A stretch of DNA of 64,000 nucleotides from the NCBI GenBank assembly GCA_009869945.1, contig WIXG01000279.1, positions 42,577-106,576 on the forward strand, written 5' to 3'. This stretch comes from Mesaphorura yosii. Its lineage: Eukaryota > Arthropoda > Collembola > Poduromorpha > Tullbergiidae. Position 1 is the first letter of the stretch. Each line of letters starts with the position of its first letter. Shown here piece after piece: positions 26,201 through 39,949 of the stretch. The notes beneath the pieces are model-generated. The model ran no database searches. It was given only the letters and a program-made list of their open reading frames with translations, and was not told the origin of the DNA. Made by a program: the position numbers and the translations under genes.

Positions 26201-29200
26201 TCCAGCAGCTTATCGGGTACACTCGTGGCAAAAAATGGCCGTTGACCAGTCCAAACTAGAATGCTTGTACCAGAAAGATGGAAAGATTGCTACGGACGTT
26301 AAAAAATTCATGCCATCTTGACTTTTCAGTCAAATCTGTGCGTTACAAATCTGAAATCAGGTGCAAAATTGATAATTGCCGGGAACCGCCGAAACAGTCA
26401 TAAAATGCAAAGCCAATTTGCAAGATTTCTACATTTTCCCTATGTCTTGCCCCAATAAGAACAAAAAGACATCAATAATGTCATCTGTTCTCATAAATGA
26501 TGATTTGTTTTCGAAAGCGTAAAATACTAAAGTGTCACCATACGTCATTCACGTTTTGTGTTTATTGCTTGAGGAGACTTCTACGTAACACTAGAGTATG
26601 ACCTGGCTTAAATTCTTGGAAATTAGCGGTCCATCGCACCGTGGAATACCTGTTTTATCCGCTCAAGGCCGGGATTCTCCGTACCGTAATTATTAATTAT
26701 CTGCTACTTGCTACCAGTCTGCTAATTCAATTAAAGTGATTCCCTTTCGCAGAATAAACGGGCCGCGCCGGTGTCTTTGTTGGAGGCAGAGCACCAGTTT
26801 TCAGTTTCCATTCCATTGAATTGTATTGCTGACATAATTGTGGACAAAGCCTGCGCGTCAGAGCCCAACGTTAAAGTAAATAAAAAATACTGACGGTGCG
26901 ACGTGGGAAAATACGGACAGCCATTACCATTGTGCATTGTCAACAAATCAAAGTACGAAGTGCCAAAGCAAATGGCTACTGTGACGTGACTTTCAATGAA
27001 TTAGACCGCCTAAGCTGTAGATAAAGATGACGAGGAGCTGAATGGCAGAAAAGCACGGACACAATCCAGCATGGCCCATCGCATTGGCATTGGATTTCAG
27101 TCGCAGGAGACAAGAAGTTCCTCATGGCTATTAGAAGCTATTCAAGTCTCCAAGTCTATTCGAGATGAAGGTTACTTGTGTACTTACTAATTATGCATTA
27201 TAAAGACTGTTCAATGACTTTGGGTGCTTGGGTCTTTCCCGTCTACTGATTCCTCCCAGTCGCAGTCGCAAAAAATCAATTAACAAACACTTCCAACATG
27301 AAAGTACATTTCCACGCCATGCCAGGCTGTGGTAAATAATTTATCATTGCATTGATATTCAATTACAATTACAATTACGATCTCAATTGTCATTGTCGCA
27401 TGTATTTGCAAGTCATTAAAATGCATATCAGATGCGGTGTGCCCGCAACAAGCAACTTCTTCAGTTGATTGTTGTTGTCGATTTCGCTTCGCGTTCATGA
27501 CTTGCTTCAGTTAATTTCTGGCCCGTCAATTGACAACGATAAATTTCTGCTGCTGCATTTCCGGCAGCGTTTGCCAATGCAGTGCGAACGTGTTTGGGGT
27601 TAAGAGTAATAATTTGGGTTAACGTGTACTCGTACGCACATGTGTGGCCATATTTAACTGATTTAACTTACGATTATTCTTTACAAGCGTGCATGGCGCT
27701 TTTATTACGATTATTGATGTTAATCGTTGCTTTTTGCCAGGTCGTTAAAAAGAAACATAGCAAAAATTAAAGACTATTAAGCCCATTTTAATTAGTGAGA
27801 CCTGAAAAGGAGAAACGGAAACAAAGCTGACTCGTATTAAATTGAGATGAGGATAATGAGGAAATCGTATTCATTCATGCTTAAAGTCATGTTTTAAGTC
27901 TACGTTTAAGTACGATCTATTTTTATTTGTTTGAGTTTTATCCTTATTTGTGGACGTACACGCAATAAAATTCCACAATGCAACATAACTTGGTGTGTGC
28001 AATTTGCGTGCATGAACCATGCGTTTCGAATCGAGTTTAATTACATGATCTGGCCTGGTCTGGCCTGAAATGTAATTAAAACGCTTACACAGATGAAGAT
28101 CTGATACTGATTTAAGTAGATTGCAGCAAGATGCAACAGGCAAGAGTGAAAGTTGAGTCTGTGGCTCTCAAAGACTTTTCGATAAGGATAACGATGTTCT
28201 AATCACAAATGCGTAAAACTAATTTTAAAATTCAAATCCCACATGAAGAAATCTCTCTTTACATTTTTCTTTTGCATTCTGGTGCGTAATTAAAAATTTG
28301 ATGGCCTGGCATTCAAAATTCGCACTGCTACGTAGTAACCCTGATTTAACGTTACCTTTAGCCCAATAAACTTCACTCTGTCTGTAGATTTCACATGCTC
28401 ATAAATTAGCATTTAGCATTTGGCTTTGGATCTTTTCATTTGATCGCGTCGCAGCCAAAATATGACGAATTGCGAATTGTGCAATCATAACGCCAAAGAA
28501 GACGATCGGATCACATAATTGAAGATTTAAGTAAAAAAAGAAATCTTAAATTTAATTCACCACGTGGAGAATGTCGAATTAAATTGCCGAGTCTTAAGAG
28601 TACTTGAATTTGTCCTTCGCTGGTCATTAATCTTGTAGTTAAACCACAAAACAAGAACGAGAGAAGCCCTGACTCGTGCGTGTGTGTGGCGCGTCGTCCG
28701 CCGCGCCGCATCGGGCTAATTTAATTTGTGTGACTTCACACATTTTTCTTTTTATCACTGCCATTGGCCATTATTTTGGGCAAAACTAATTGAACCTTTG
28801 TACGATTATGCAATACTCTTGTTCTTGTGCTCGTATTCGTCATTCCTAATTCGTGTTCGTACATCGTGGCCTATTTTGGCGGCTCCACGCACTGTCTTAT
28901 TAACCCACAATAAGTGAAACATGAAATTCAAGTGTGCATTGTGCAAGTTGTAATTTGTAACTTGTACAGTGGCAAAAGATGATTATCATCTTCTGGCTTC
29001 TGGTGCTGCTGGGGCTCGATTACCATCGTCAGCAGTGGTCAGGATTATGTTTCACGTACTTTAATTTAATGGCTGGTCGAAACCAATGAGCCGACGTCGA
29101 TTCATAGTGAAATAGTCGCTGAAGTTGTAGAATTCCTTTAAAAGCTCGAATTTTGACAACAACCAAGAGTCCTTGGTCCGATTACACAAAAATCTGGTCA

Positions 29201-32200
29201 GCCTTTCCAATTATTGCTGGAATTCAATTGAATTCTTGAATCCACATGAAACAATGGCTGACAGTGACATTGACCATCCATTCACGTCTTCGTCTCTTGC
29301 TTCATCTTACGTCAAAATTAATGAAGCTCGTATAATCCTCGTCATAATCGCTGTCTAGGCATAAAACACTTGCAGCCACAAGCGCGCGTTCGTGTCTCGC
29401 CTCGCTGTATCAAATTCAGGCTTGGTTTCATGGTGTGGCGGCTCAAATCGTCAAACGAAGTCGTAAAGCTTAGAGGCTTGAGTTTCAATGAAAATGTTAC
29501 ATCAGAACTCAGATCGAAGGCGCGTGAGAATGAGAATCTTCACTTTTTCACAAAAATGTTATAAAACTGTTACACACACAGTCATTTCGCTACTCGAATT
29601 CGCTGAAGACTGGGAGCATTGTTCTCGTTTGTTCTCACATGACAAGTCACAAGCAGCAAGCAAGAAGCATTTTGAGTCATAATTTATATGATTATGACGT
29701 GTAAGCTGTTACGAAAGGGAAAGCTTGCATGCGAATTTACGAATGCGAGTGCGAGTGCTTCAGCAGTTTTAAAACAAAGCAAAGCAGGGCAGATGAATGA
29801 TGTCAAGGTGAATGATTTAATGCGAGGCTCATCAGCTACGATGTCGATCTCATAACAGTGCTTCAAGTGAATGAGTCACAAATGGTAAATTGACAATTAG
29901 ACAATTGCTTGGACCTGAATTCGAGATTGACAGAAGATAATTCGCGAATGCGAATCGTTTTGCAGTACAGTTAACGCGTCAGCATTTGGTCAAGGAGAAA
30001 CCGGTCATTTTGTGCCTTGCCGTACGCTAATGAAAATATTCCGGAAAATAATTGCGTTAGCATTGCGATCTGACTGAGTGAATCAGGTGAATTGGCGAAT
30101 TTGGGGCTTCGACGTGCCTGCCTGCCATGTCTTGCCTTGCCTTAATTGTCGTATCCCTTAATTACTGTACTGCGCTGCACGTTGTTGGTAGTCTACTTAT
30201 ATAATTCAGGTCACTTCTTCAGGTCAGGCATGCCATGCCGTGCCATAAAACTTGCACTTTTTGTTGCTGGGCGAGTTTGGTTTGAGTTTGACTCGCAGCA
30301 TTCGACAGTCAGTCGAACAAGAAGACAATAATTGAGTTACCTCAATTCAACTCCTGCGAGTCGACTACGACTCCGACCGGCTCGACGAAAAGTTCTTGCC
30401 AACGAAAACGACAATTGATCTACGAATTCTTTCCAACAGCACGGCTATAAACTAAAAACAAAATGCAAAATTAATTAACCTGTTTCAGTTTCGCTTCGAA
30501 TTCGATGCGGCACCGTCGAACAGGTTTTTGCAGACTACAAACTGCAAACTCGCGCTTCGCTGGGCTCGTGAAATTGAAAACACGTCGGCGTTGAATGCAA
30601 TATGCATATTAAATGGGCAATTTTGTCTAAACCTTAACCCCACACTGCCTAAATTAACCTGTGTCCTGGTTTCTTGTCCTGCAGGTATCGGAATCGATGA
30701 CACCTTCGTCATGCTGGCGTCCTGGCGGCGAACATCGCCACACGACCCCGTCCCGAAGCGAATGGGCGAAGCGTACGCTGAAGCCGCCGTGTCAATCACA
30801 ATCACGTCGATCACTGACATGCTCTCCTTCTGGGTCGGTGTCATCACCCCGTTCCCCTGCGTGAAAATATTCTCCATCTACTCCGGAGCGGCGGTCGTCG
30901 CCACGTACCTGTGGCACATTTTCTTCTTTGGCGGTGCAATCGCGTTGAGCGGCTACCACGAAGCGGATAATCGGCATTCAGTCCTCTGGTGGAAGAAAGC
31001 GACACCAAAATCACAGTCGAGTAAGTGGCGCGAATTCAGTTATCAGGTTAAGTTCGGTTCGGCAGACTAAATTATGTCATTGTGAATTCTTAATTACAGA
31101 GGACAAATCCTTCTGGTACCGTTTCTTCTGCGTTGGTGGAATCAACCCTGACGACCCGTACCATCCGAAGGACAACCCCGATCACGGAATCATGGTCTTC
31201 TTCCGCGATTATTGGGGCTCGTTCTTGAATTTGACGCCCGTCAAAATCGTTGTGATTGCAATTTTCATGGCTTACCTCTCCGTATCGCTTTGGGGTGCGA
31301 CGAAAATCCAGGAAGGACTGGAAAGAAGAAGAATGGTCTTATACGACTCGTATGCTGCGGAATTCTTCGACGTCGAGGATCAGTACTTCAGAGAATACCC
31401 GTACAGAATACAAGTCGTCATTTCAGGAGCGCTGGATTACTCAAACGAAACCAATCAGAAGCGGATTGAGAAACTGATGAAGGAGCTCGAAGATTCTGAG
31501 TTCGTCCGCGGAAAGTTTAACGCGAACAATGCCGGTGCCCTCTTCACCGAGTCGTGGCTGCGTGCATTCTTGGGCTACGTCGATCGTTCCAAGGAAGTGT
31601 TCGATTTCAACATCACAACCGAAGCAGAATTCATAGAAACCCTGAAGGATAACTACTTGGAAGGCAGTGTGTTTGAGAAAGATGTCAAATTCAACGAAGA
31701 CAACACGAGCATTGTCGCGTCTCGATTTATCATACAGACGGTCAACATTTCCGACTCAAACGCAGAGAAAAACATGGCTGACGAGCTGAGAACTATCGCC
31801 GCAAATCAAGAAGGCCTGAATGTGACAGTATATCACCCGTTCTTCATTTTCTTCGATCAATTCTTGCTGATTCGATACACGTCAATGCAGTGCGTTCTCA
31901 TCGCCGCGCTCATCATGATGGGCGTCTCGCTCGTCTTTATTCCAAACCCGCTCTGCTCGCTTTGGGTCGCATTCTCTATCATTTCGATCGAGATTGGCGT
32001 GATTGGGTTCATGACACTGTGGGGTGTGAATCTCGACGCGATATCGATGATAAACCTTATCATGTGCATCGGGTTTTCGGTGGATTTCTCCGCGCACATT
32101 TCGTACGCTTACATGTCAGCGCAAGTCGATACGCCGGAAGAACGCGTCAAGAGTTGTCTATACTCGCTCGGGTTACCAATCGTGCAAGGAGCGCTGTCCA

Positions 32201-33193
32201 CAATCTTGGGAGTTGTGGCGCTGTTGGTTGCACCATCCTACATCTTCATCACATTCTTTAAAGTTGTATTTTTGGTGATTGTCATCGCTGCCGCGCACGG
32301 TCTCCTTCTTCTGCCCGTTCTGCTATCGCTCTTTGGACCCGGATCGTGCCGAGCGATGTGCGGAGACACCGAAAGCATTGACCTGTCCATGGATGGCAAG
32401 TACAAGAAGGACAAAGTGGTGCCTTTCTCATTTGTGGTGTCACCCGCCGGATTGGATCCAAGAAATAACAACAACGGTAAGTTTAAGCACGAGAGCACAA
32501 CTTTAACCAGTAAATTGACCCGCTTCATTAATTTGCCTTCCTGGTCCAGGATGCGTTGAGAAGTATCGCCGCGGTTCTCACTTTGGATCGACTCCCGGCT
32601 TCCAAGACGGTCAGTTCATAAACAACGGAATTCTGGCGCCCATTCCCCGCGTCTCGACAACAAAAGCCCCGAAAATCTCCACGCCTCCCTCCCGCAATAG
32701 CCTAGACCGTGATCTAGGCATAGGAACATCAGGCGAGGACGAGTCGAGCGAGTCTAGCCTGTCCAAGAAGAATAACAACGTCAACCACAAGAGGTCGAGT
32801 TCATCATCAAACCTGACCAGTGGCATTAAGAGCCCAACTGCGAAAGAAATGTACGCGAATGATGGCTACATGAGCGACGACGACGAGCTCGAGCCATCGC
32901 GAAGAATTAGCAACAGCAGCAGTAGTCACAATAACGCAGGCGGTAATGGCGTCAGTAGTTCGTCACCAAACGGCGGCGGCGGTCTCGGTGGCCGCAACAG
33001 CAGCTTTCCCAGTCCAAACCACAATCCCAATCCGAGCCCCAACAGCAACGGCTCGCAGCACGTTCGTCGCTACTCCCTTCCAGTGGACGAGCCTGCCCAC
33101 AACTCCAGCAATAGCAGTAGCAATGCAAATTCGCGAAAAGTGAGCAGCAAGAGCCATCGAAACTCTTACGTCTCAGAGTCAAAATTCCCATGA
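20233..33193 (+). CDS. Ptr: Patched-related (Ptr/PTCHD-like) sterol-sensing-domain membrane protein
   Basis: Exons: 20233-20795, 21676-22062, 23065-23402, 30685-31020, 31100-32476 and 32550-33193, giving 1214 residues if the ATG at 20233 is used. It has the 12-pass RND fold of Patched relatives. A long acidic and Ser-rich cytoplasmic N-terminus is followed by TM1 near 120-137 and a large extracellular loop. A sterol-sensing domain covers roughly residues 345-500, with LGIGIDDTFVMLASWRR in TM4. TM7 is near 585-605, a second extracellular loop follows, and TM8-12 include IGFSVDFSAHISYAYM. Both GxxxD-type motifs thought to serve cation-driven transport in the family are present. The last exon encodes about 210 residues rich in Ser, Asn and Gly, probably disordered. 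Relatives transport or sense lipids or sterols; the substrate here is unknown. The true start is uncertain because TTGGATTCCAG|GCC at about 20262 could be an acceptor. Introns 2-3 are long (1.0 and 7.3 kb) and the others are shorter. Confidence 0.9.
20796..21675 (+). other. Intron 1 of the Patched-related gene
   Basis: 880-base intron, donor TTGAG|GTAAGC and acceptor TTCTTTGCACAG. Nothing else recognised; open frames on the minus strand have no family resemblance. Confidence 0.85.
22063..23064 (+). other. Intron 2 of the Patched-related gene
   Basis: 1002-base intron, donor CACG|GTAAGG and acceptor GATTTTGCAG. It holds an imperfect tandem duplication, GGAAGTACGCGGAAGGAAGT, near 22925. Confidence 0.85.
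24017..24032. repeat. Pentamer array (TGCAG)3 in intron
   Basis: CTGCAGTGCAGTGCAG. The same array recurs as CAGTGCAGTGCAGTGC at 55906-55921. Confidence 0.7.
25981..25996. repeat. Pentamer array (TGAGA)3 in intron
   Basis: Three TGAGA units plus one base, inside intron 3 of the Patched-related gene. Confidence 0.7.
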
Positions 33194-36100
33194 CCAAATT
33201 AGAATTGTATTAGGCTGTAACAATTTAGCATAACCTACTAATTAATTACCTATAGGCTAGGCTAGGATTTGTTACGGACTTTGTCATTTGTGTGTCATTT
33301 ACCTCGTCTCGGCTATTATAGGCTATGCTATGAATTTGTGAACGAATTCGCCATTCGTGGATTCGTCGCATTCTAATCAAGAAAATGCTCAATGCTCGAA
33401 ATGGATTCTATTCGCTAATCGCTCGCGACTCGCAGTGTAGTAGAATGGTGCCATAAAACACGTACAGCGTACTTCGTGGCGTGTGTAATTACTTAATAAA
33501 CCTACTTAGCGTTTAGCTTAGTTTAGTCTGTACTTTATGCATATTTTTGTAATTCTTGCATTGATAATTTTAACTATTCCTAACTTAATTTCCACAATTT
33601 AACTTATGTCCACAATTTCCTATTGTAGATTTAATTTTACGAGGGCCATTACATTAATTATTCGTATTACGTACGTGTTTGTGTGTATTTAAGTCTTCTG
33701 TCTTCGTGTCCGATTATTTCAAGATTTTCTGCGAGAAGGAGAAATCTACGATGGGATTTCGATTTCGTGAATGAGGGTGAAGGTAGACGACTAAAGAACT
33801 AGACTTGAAATTCTTCTTTGTTACTATTCATATTCATCGTAGTTCTCTTCATCTAAACTCTATCCTTGTAAATAGCAAGAATAGCAAGATTAGTTCGTAA
33901 TCGTAGTTAAAGAATACTCAACTCGTCTTCAAGTTCAATTAAGCAAAGCACTACAGTAGTAGCATTACATTGCATTCATTGTTGAATTTTGAAGTTTTTG
34001 ATTTGAGTGAGACTGAAATCTCAACCTCTGCTTAGTACGTAGGCCTAATTTGCATATTTTTGTGTCGTGTCGTAATGTTCATTGGGCTCTGAATTCATTA
34101 TTTTATTATTTCATGAATAAAAGGTTTTAATACAAAACTGTGCAAGATTTCATAAACGCTTGCACGTCATTTTAGCAAATGAACTCGAGGTATCACGTCG
34201 CAGCCTGAGTTCAAGGCTTAATTCACCCGTCCGCCTCGTCGTTGTCCAGCTCATTGCACCGCCGTCCTCAGTGTCAGTAGCAGTTTTTGATTGCATCACA
34301 CATCGATTCGAGTTTCATGCGTCACAGACCGCAATTAATCCAAAGCTTACAGTTTCGAGTTTCTTCTTCATCCCGGCTGCTGGTCGTATTTAAGTTCATC
34401 GAGAGGACGGCCAATAAGTCAATTCTGCAGATTCGTCCTTCGTTCGTCCTCCAGTACACAAAAATGCAAAATAACGGAGTGAGGCTCAGCTACCTGGCGT
34501 AGCTGTTGTGAAGATGACCTGGCATTTTTCGCTGGAAATTATTCAGTGCGCCGTGCAATGCAGCAGAATTCGGGCTCAAACGAGGAATTAAAAGGCCATG
34601 GGAAGTTGCCAGGTGTGAGTCCTATCAGCATCTGCGCAGAACTGACTGAAATAGCGCCTTCCCTGTCAACTTTGACCACAAATAAATGACGACTCTCCAC
34701 TCCACAAATAATATTTCACCAGAATTGCTGCTGTCGAGGGCGACCTCGTTAATGTTTTCAAATTAAAGATACAGAAGATATGTTTGTGGTCCATAAAGAT
34801 ACGGCGGTGTAATTCCGTTAACGCGCACAATTAAGTCAATAGTTCAGATGGAAAGTTGTATCCCAACAAGAAGGCAAGGGCGAAGGCGAGCAGAGGACGC
34901 AACTCGATGCTGATGCTAATTATAGTGCCTATTCATGTTTCGCGTAAATTTTCCAGCGGAACTCCAGGCGGAATTTGTTCAAGTTAACATGTGATAGGGC
35001 AAAGGTCAGTCTTGTGTTGACACTCTTTTCCTATTTAATTAATTTGAGTGTAGGTCAGGAAAAGGGGCAGAAGTCATCGGATTCCCATTGAATTTAAAAT
35101 TAAAATTCTCCACATTTTAATTCATGCGCACTGATGAATCAGTACAGCTGACCTCTGACCCGTGCGGCTATTTATAACAGCTCTCTTACGTAACAAACGG
35201 TTTTCCGTGCTAATTCAGTGAACTCCGTATTTTCTTATGTGTCGAGTGTGGACTCTGACACTTTGTATTTGTTTTCTTATTTATGTTTTGACAATAAATA
35301 AATGTGTTAAAGCATTAAATGCGCTTAATTTTGAATCGATTCGAGGACACGGTGACATGACACAGCGCGAGGCAAATCATTCAACGATCGCATGCACAAT
35401 TCAGGAAGTGAATTTGCTAATCCGCAATCCAGAATGATATACATAAGTCTGACTCATGAACCGATGCGACGTTTTGAGTAAAATACACATTTAATAGACA
35501 ATTACGAATTGGGCATTGTTTACTTCGAACGTCAACGTCACGAGTCATTCCTCATGACTTTAGTCACTGGACGGCAGATGTAAATAAATAGTACGGGTTC
35601 ATCCCTTGTCCAAACATTGGCGAGATAAAAGTACCCGTTTCACGCGCACCAGCCCACATATATAATTACTATGTGAGTTGCTAAATTACAGTTACAGTAA
35701 TTAAAATATTACACACATTATGTTTGTGAAGACATTTGTTTCCATCACCATCATCAAAATTCATCGTTGTCACTGGATTGCTCGATGGGGCGAAACCGCA
35801 ACGCAGCAGTAGTCATTCAATTTATGAGTAATTTTAGGATCGGCTGGTTCTGAGAGAATGGGAGATAAATGATAATTCACTTATCAGTCGCATTGTGATG
35901 TGCTCCGTCGCTCCGTGCCTTGCCGTTGTCGTCGCCGTCAACGGTTAAGTAGAACAGTTGTACGATTCCGCTCGACATCAACATCCAAAACCAAATTCAT
36001 CCGTAATTAATATTCCATTCCACATCACGACAAGGTAGCGTTAAGTCAACTTCGGGTCGAGTCGCTTATCACAGTACGTATCACTATTATCATTTCTTCA

Positions 36101-36666
36101 CTGTATATACTAGTCATCAGATGCAAAACCAATCCACTCAAAGCAAAACCCGTAAAGCAGCGAAGTAATAGTCGAGTCAATCTAATTACTGCAATAACAA
36201 CAGCTCCTGATTAATAATTCCATATTCTTAATCCTAATCCTCTTTGTGTGCATTCAGCACAAGACCTGGACTGGCACTGGACTGACCAGAAGAGCCAGAG
36301 ATAGGGAAATAAAACTGTGAGGATGAGGAACGATATGTGATCGCATGTTCTTAATCCTGCCTGGCTGCAAGCTCCAACTCCAACTGTTCTCAGAGATTAA
36401 AGTGTTGATGACAAAAAGATGATCGGCTTTCGTTAATTTGCTCAGTTGCCAACCAACTCTTCAACTCTTAAGATTTCTAGCACAAGGCTCAAGTAACAGC
36501 CTAAAGTTCTTAGAATACCTAATCTGTGTCTTCTGTGTGTGTTCCAGCAAATCAAGCAGTGTCATCCAGTGCAAGTGGCAAGTGCGTCCTTGTTCCATTT
36601 CACTCCAGCAGCGTCCACTCCAATTGCCCCGACTGCAAAATCACTCCACTGTTCTGTTTTTAATCG
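33194..36666. other. 3' UTR of Patched-related gene, then intergenic DNA
   Basis: AATAAA signals at 33495-33500 and 34116-34121 give 3' UTRs of about 0.3 or 0.95 kb. A (TAGGC)n pentamer array is at 33253-33266. From about 34.2 to 36.5 kb nothing is recognised. TGTGTGTTCCAG at about 36545 could be the acceptor of a 5' UTR exon of the next gene. Confidence 0.5.
34116..34121 (+). other. Poly(A) signal of the Patched-related gene (distal)
   Basis: AATAAA within TCATGAATAAAAGG, followed by T-rich sequence. A proximal AATAAA lies at 33495-33500. Confidence 0.45.
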
Positions 36667-39184
36667 ATGGGAAAATATCGGACTAGTAACAACAAAGCAA
36701 TTCTAGCAAATCCATGTGTTGCTAAACCAAAGCCGGATCAGAATCACCGCAATTTCAATCCATTCGTGAAAGGTTTCTCGAAAGGGAATTCTTTGTCTGG
36801 ATTATCTGCATCTGAATGGAAACGACTCAAACGGCATGTGATTCTCCTGATTTGGGCAGCTGCGTACACAGTGCTCGTCTCTACGTCCTCAGCAGCCTCC
36901 GTCTCGACTCCGCAGCCCGTTAAGCCAGTGCCAGCAGCTCCCGGCAGCTTTTCATCGGTGTTCCAGCACAGCAGCACAGCGTCAGTAGGCGCTTTCGTAA
37001 CTGGTGACTACACCGAATTGCTTGATGTCACTCCGAATTGCAGTTGGCCAAGCGCGGATAATTTCCCGACTGATTTATTCACCCAAGAACAGCGGCGCAA
37101 TGGATGGGTCACACTACATTTCTTGGCCTCTTTCGCGGTCTTCTACACGATTCTGCTGGTTTGTGATGATTACTTTGTACCATCAGTCGAATGTTTTTGC
37201 AGAGGTAAGCCGCAATCGATGTAAATCCCTGTCTTGAGTCTTGATAAGAACCTCGTAATCTCATGTATGTTTTATGCTTTCAGAGCTTCATATGTCTTCC
37301 GACGTAGCGGGCGCCACTCTGATGGCCATCAGCACGTCAGCTCCTGAATTGGCAACGAATGTCATTGGTACATTCATCACAAAAGGCGATCTTGGAGTCG
37401 GCACCATTGTAGGATCCACCGTGTTTAACATTCTTGCTGTCGGAGCCTGCTGCGGAATCGGTGCTTCGCTGGCTGTCAACAAAATCCGCGGCGAGGACGG
37501 ACGCGTTGTAAGAAAACGCAGCAGGAAGAAATGCGCATGCAGGCAATGGCTGATTTTCTGTTCTTCTTCTTTCTTATTCAGGGAATTCCACTGGAATGGT
37601 GGCCACTCACGCGTGATTGCCTGTTTTATCTTGCGTCAGTAGGCCTGCTGCTAATTGTGCTGGGAAATCGACGCGTGGACTGGTACGAGGCGCTGACGAT
37701 GTGTCTTTTCTACCTGGTCTACATCATGAGTATGTCGAATTCCTTCGCGTGCGCTTGCTATTCGCTTCTCAATTAAAAACCGCAGTGAGTGATCATGCCT
37801 GCATATTGTAGTCATGTGCAACAATCAAACCTGCAAATCTGGCGTTGAGACCGTCATTTACGGAACGAGAAATCTTGTGCTGGGAAAAGAAGCCGAGCGC
37901 AGACGACCGGAGAGACTTTCAATAGTGGTTCCAAAGTCAAACAAGCGGCTGTGCATCGAGAAGAATGGAAATGAGAAAAATCCACTGCTAAATGAAAGAA
38001 CGCCTTTAATAATAGTTGGTAATTGCAATATTACTTAATGAATTGCTGAACTGTAGATGCTGCAGATAAAGATTTAGCTTGAAGGTTGAAGGTTAATCGT
38101 CTTCTTTCTTCTCTATGTCTTTTGTTGCAGAAAATGAAGTCGGATACAAATCGGATTACCAGATCGAGAGCTCCACGTCAAACGAACACCATTACGATGT
38201 GTCGGCGACGATCATTGACGAGGTTCTCATAAACAAGGCGCTGACTCGCTCCGAGTCGCAGTGTGTAATCGAGCAAGGTAAATAGCAACAGCGAGATTTG
38301 CATGCAGTTTTCTTAATTTAAAAATCACGCTTCACTACTCTAATCCTGATTCCTTTCGCCTGCGCTGCAGCTGAGTGGGGTTTGTGTAATCTGCCATATG
38401 GCCAGAAATGGACGGTCTGGCTGGAGTGGATTACGAGTTGGCCAATCAGAGTCCTGCTGCGCATCACGATTCCAGACTGCAGAGAGTACCGGTACAGAAA
38501 CTGGTACCCACTCACTCTGCTCATGTGCATCGTCTGGATATCCGGACTCTCGTACTTTGTGGCCTGGATGATGTCGATCATTGGTAAGTTGCCACGCGTG
38601 GCCGTAGGCCGTGCCATGAGGGCCATGGCTTCTGACAGCCAAATACACGAACCTCTGTACTTTCTTCAGGTGAAACTCTGTACATTCCGGACTCCGTCAC
38701 CGGGCTGAGTTTCTTGGCTGCCGGGACTTCGCTTCCTGAAGTCATTTCTTCGATTATTGTCGCGCGGCAGGGGCTTGGGTCGATGGGGCTGAGCAATTCC
38801 ATCGGGTCAAATACGTTTGACATTCTCGTCTGCTTAGGTTCGTATGCAGTGCAGTGAGCTTCGCTGCTCGTCTTATGGCATGGCACAGTATTTTACCAAT
38901 TTTACCTTATTGCAGGTTTGCCGTGGCTGATTCAAACGACGATCCTCGCCACGACCTCCGAGGACAACTACATCCTCATAAACTCGGGTGGTCTCGAATA
39001 CTCGATTGGTTTGCTGATCGCAGCTCTCGTCGTGTTCTACTTGATTATCGTCGCCAACCGTTTTCTGCTTGACATCAAGATTGGGATTGCCTCGTTGGTG
39101 CTATACGCGATTTTCCTGACGCTAGCATGTCTTTTAGAGATGAATTACTTCTTTCCAGTTAATTTGCCACCTTGCATAGACTAA
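36667..39184 (+). CDS. Potassium-dependent sodium/calcium exchanger (SLC24/NCKX family), tandem copy 1
   Basis: Exons: 36667-37204, 37284-37507, 37582-37729, 37812-38018, 38131-38277, 38371-38583, 38670-38837 and 38916-39184; 637 residues. Members move Ca2+ (with K+) against Na+ across membranes. Visible parts are a Ser/Pro-rich N-terminus with a hydrophobic signal/TM0 segment near 56-75, then [10 protein letters not shown] leading into TM1. The alpha-1 repeat is [14 protein letters not shown] to [12 protein letters not shown], with Glu201. A central hydrophilic loop covers about 300-420. The alpha-2 repeat is [12 protein letters not shown] to [15 protein letters not shown], with Glu516 and Asp543. 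In vertebrate NCKX proteins the position of Glu516 is normally Asp. Asp543 corresponds to the residue tied to K+ dependence. Intron 7 has an unusual TTAG|GTTCGT donor and splits the FDIL..GLPW motif. A paralog follows 765 bp downstream. Confidence 0.9.
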
Positions 39185-39949
39185 AATTGCATTGCAGCAA
39201 TGCGCGGTCTGTTAGCATATCAATTAATAGAGTAATTAGCGATTACCATAGTCTCATTTTCATTGTCTCGCTCTTGTGTCTTGTCAGCATTCAGCATCTT
39301 TCTTCTGTACGCTTTTTATACGTGTTTGCTTTGCTACAATAAATGCCTGCCATGTGCATAGTCGCTGTTAAACGCAGATTCACAGATTCTCTCCACACTT
39401 GTGCTAATAAATTGCCAAATTGTACCGTTCATTGCCAACTTGGCCAGAAATTCAAAGAAAAGCAGTGCTCGAGCTCCACACAAATGGCGAATGACAATGA
39501 GCAAATGAGCACAAGTGAAATCTCGGTTTTGCCATTGCCACTCAACCCATCATGAATCTATTGGCCAGTCGCTATCATTGTCGTTGCCTAGTCATAGCGG
39601 AAGGGAAGCATCATCAGCGATATCAGGTTTGGCTGGCCTGCACAATCTTCCTTTAAAATTTTGGTTTTTGCGGTTTGCGAGCTCAGGCTAACTTGGTTCT
39701 TGGCTGCGTTTTGCGTTTGTCCTCGTCATTTGTTCGCACAGCCACAAAAACCTATTAAAATCTTCGTGTTAAACGCTTTGCTTCAGGAAGGAGGAAATTA
39801 GCGCACAAAATTTGCAAGTTGGCAATTGCCGGTTCACTTCCGACCGACTGGTTCTGATTCTGAAAACATTGAGTGTTAGCATCATGGAATGGAAGCATGG
39901 AAGATAGCTGAAACCTCTCAGCCTGGGTCTGAACTGAAAGCCATTCGCC
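39185..39949. other. Spacer between the two NCKX-like genes
   Basis: 3' UTR of copy 1 and presumed promoter and leader of copy 2. No convincing exon for a signal peptide of copy 2 was found. Confidence 0.5.
39339..39344 (+). other. Poly(A) signal of NCKX copy 1
   Basis: AATAAA about 155 bases past the TAA stop at 39182-39184. Confidence 0.55.

Larger units (their letters stand above)
23403..30684 (+). other. 7.3-kb intron 3 of the Patched-related gene
   Basis: Donor TTGG|GTGAGT and acceptor TTCTTGTCCTGCAG. It interrupts the TM4 motif just before GIDDTF. It contains pentamer arrays such as (TGCAG)3 at 24017-24032 and (TGAGA)3 at 25981-25996, plus (AATTAC)3 at 27361-27378. No nested gene was recognised on either strand. 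The long size compared with the other introns suggests regulatory content, which is inference. Confidence 0.75.
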
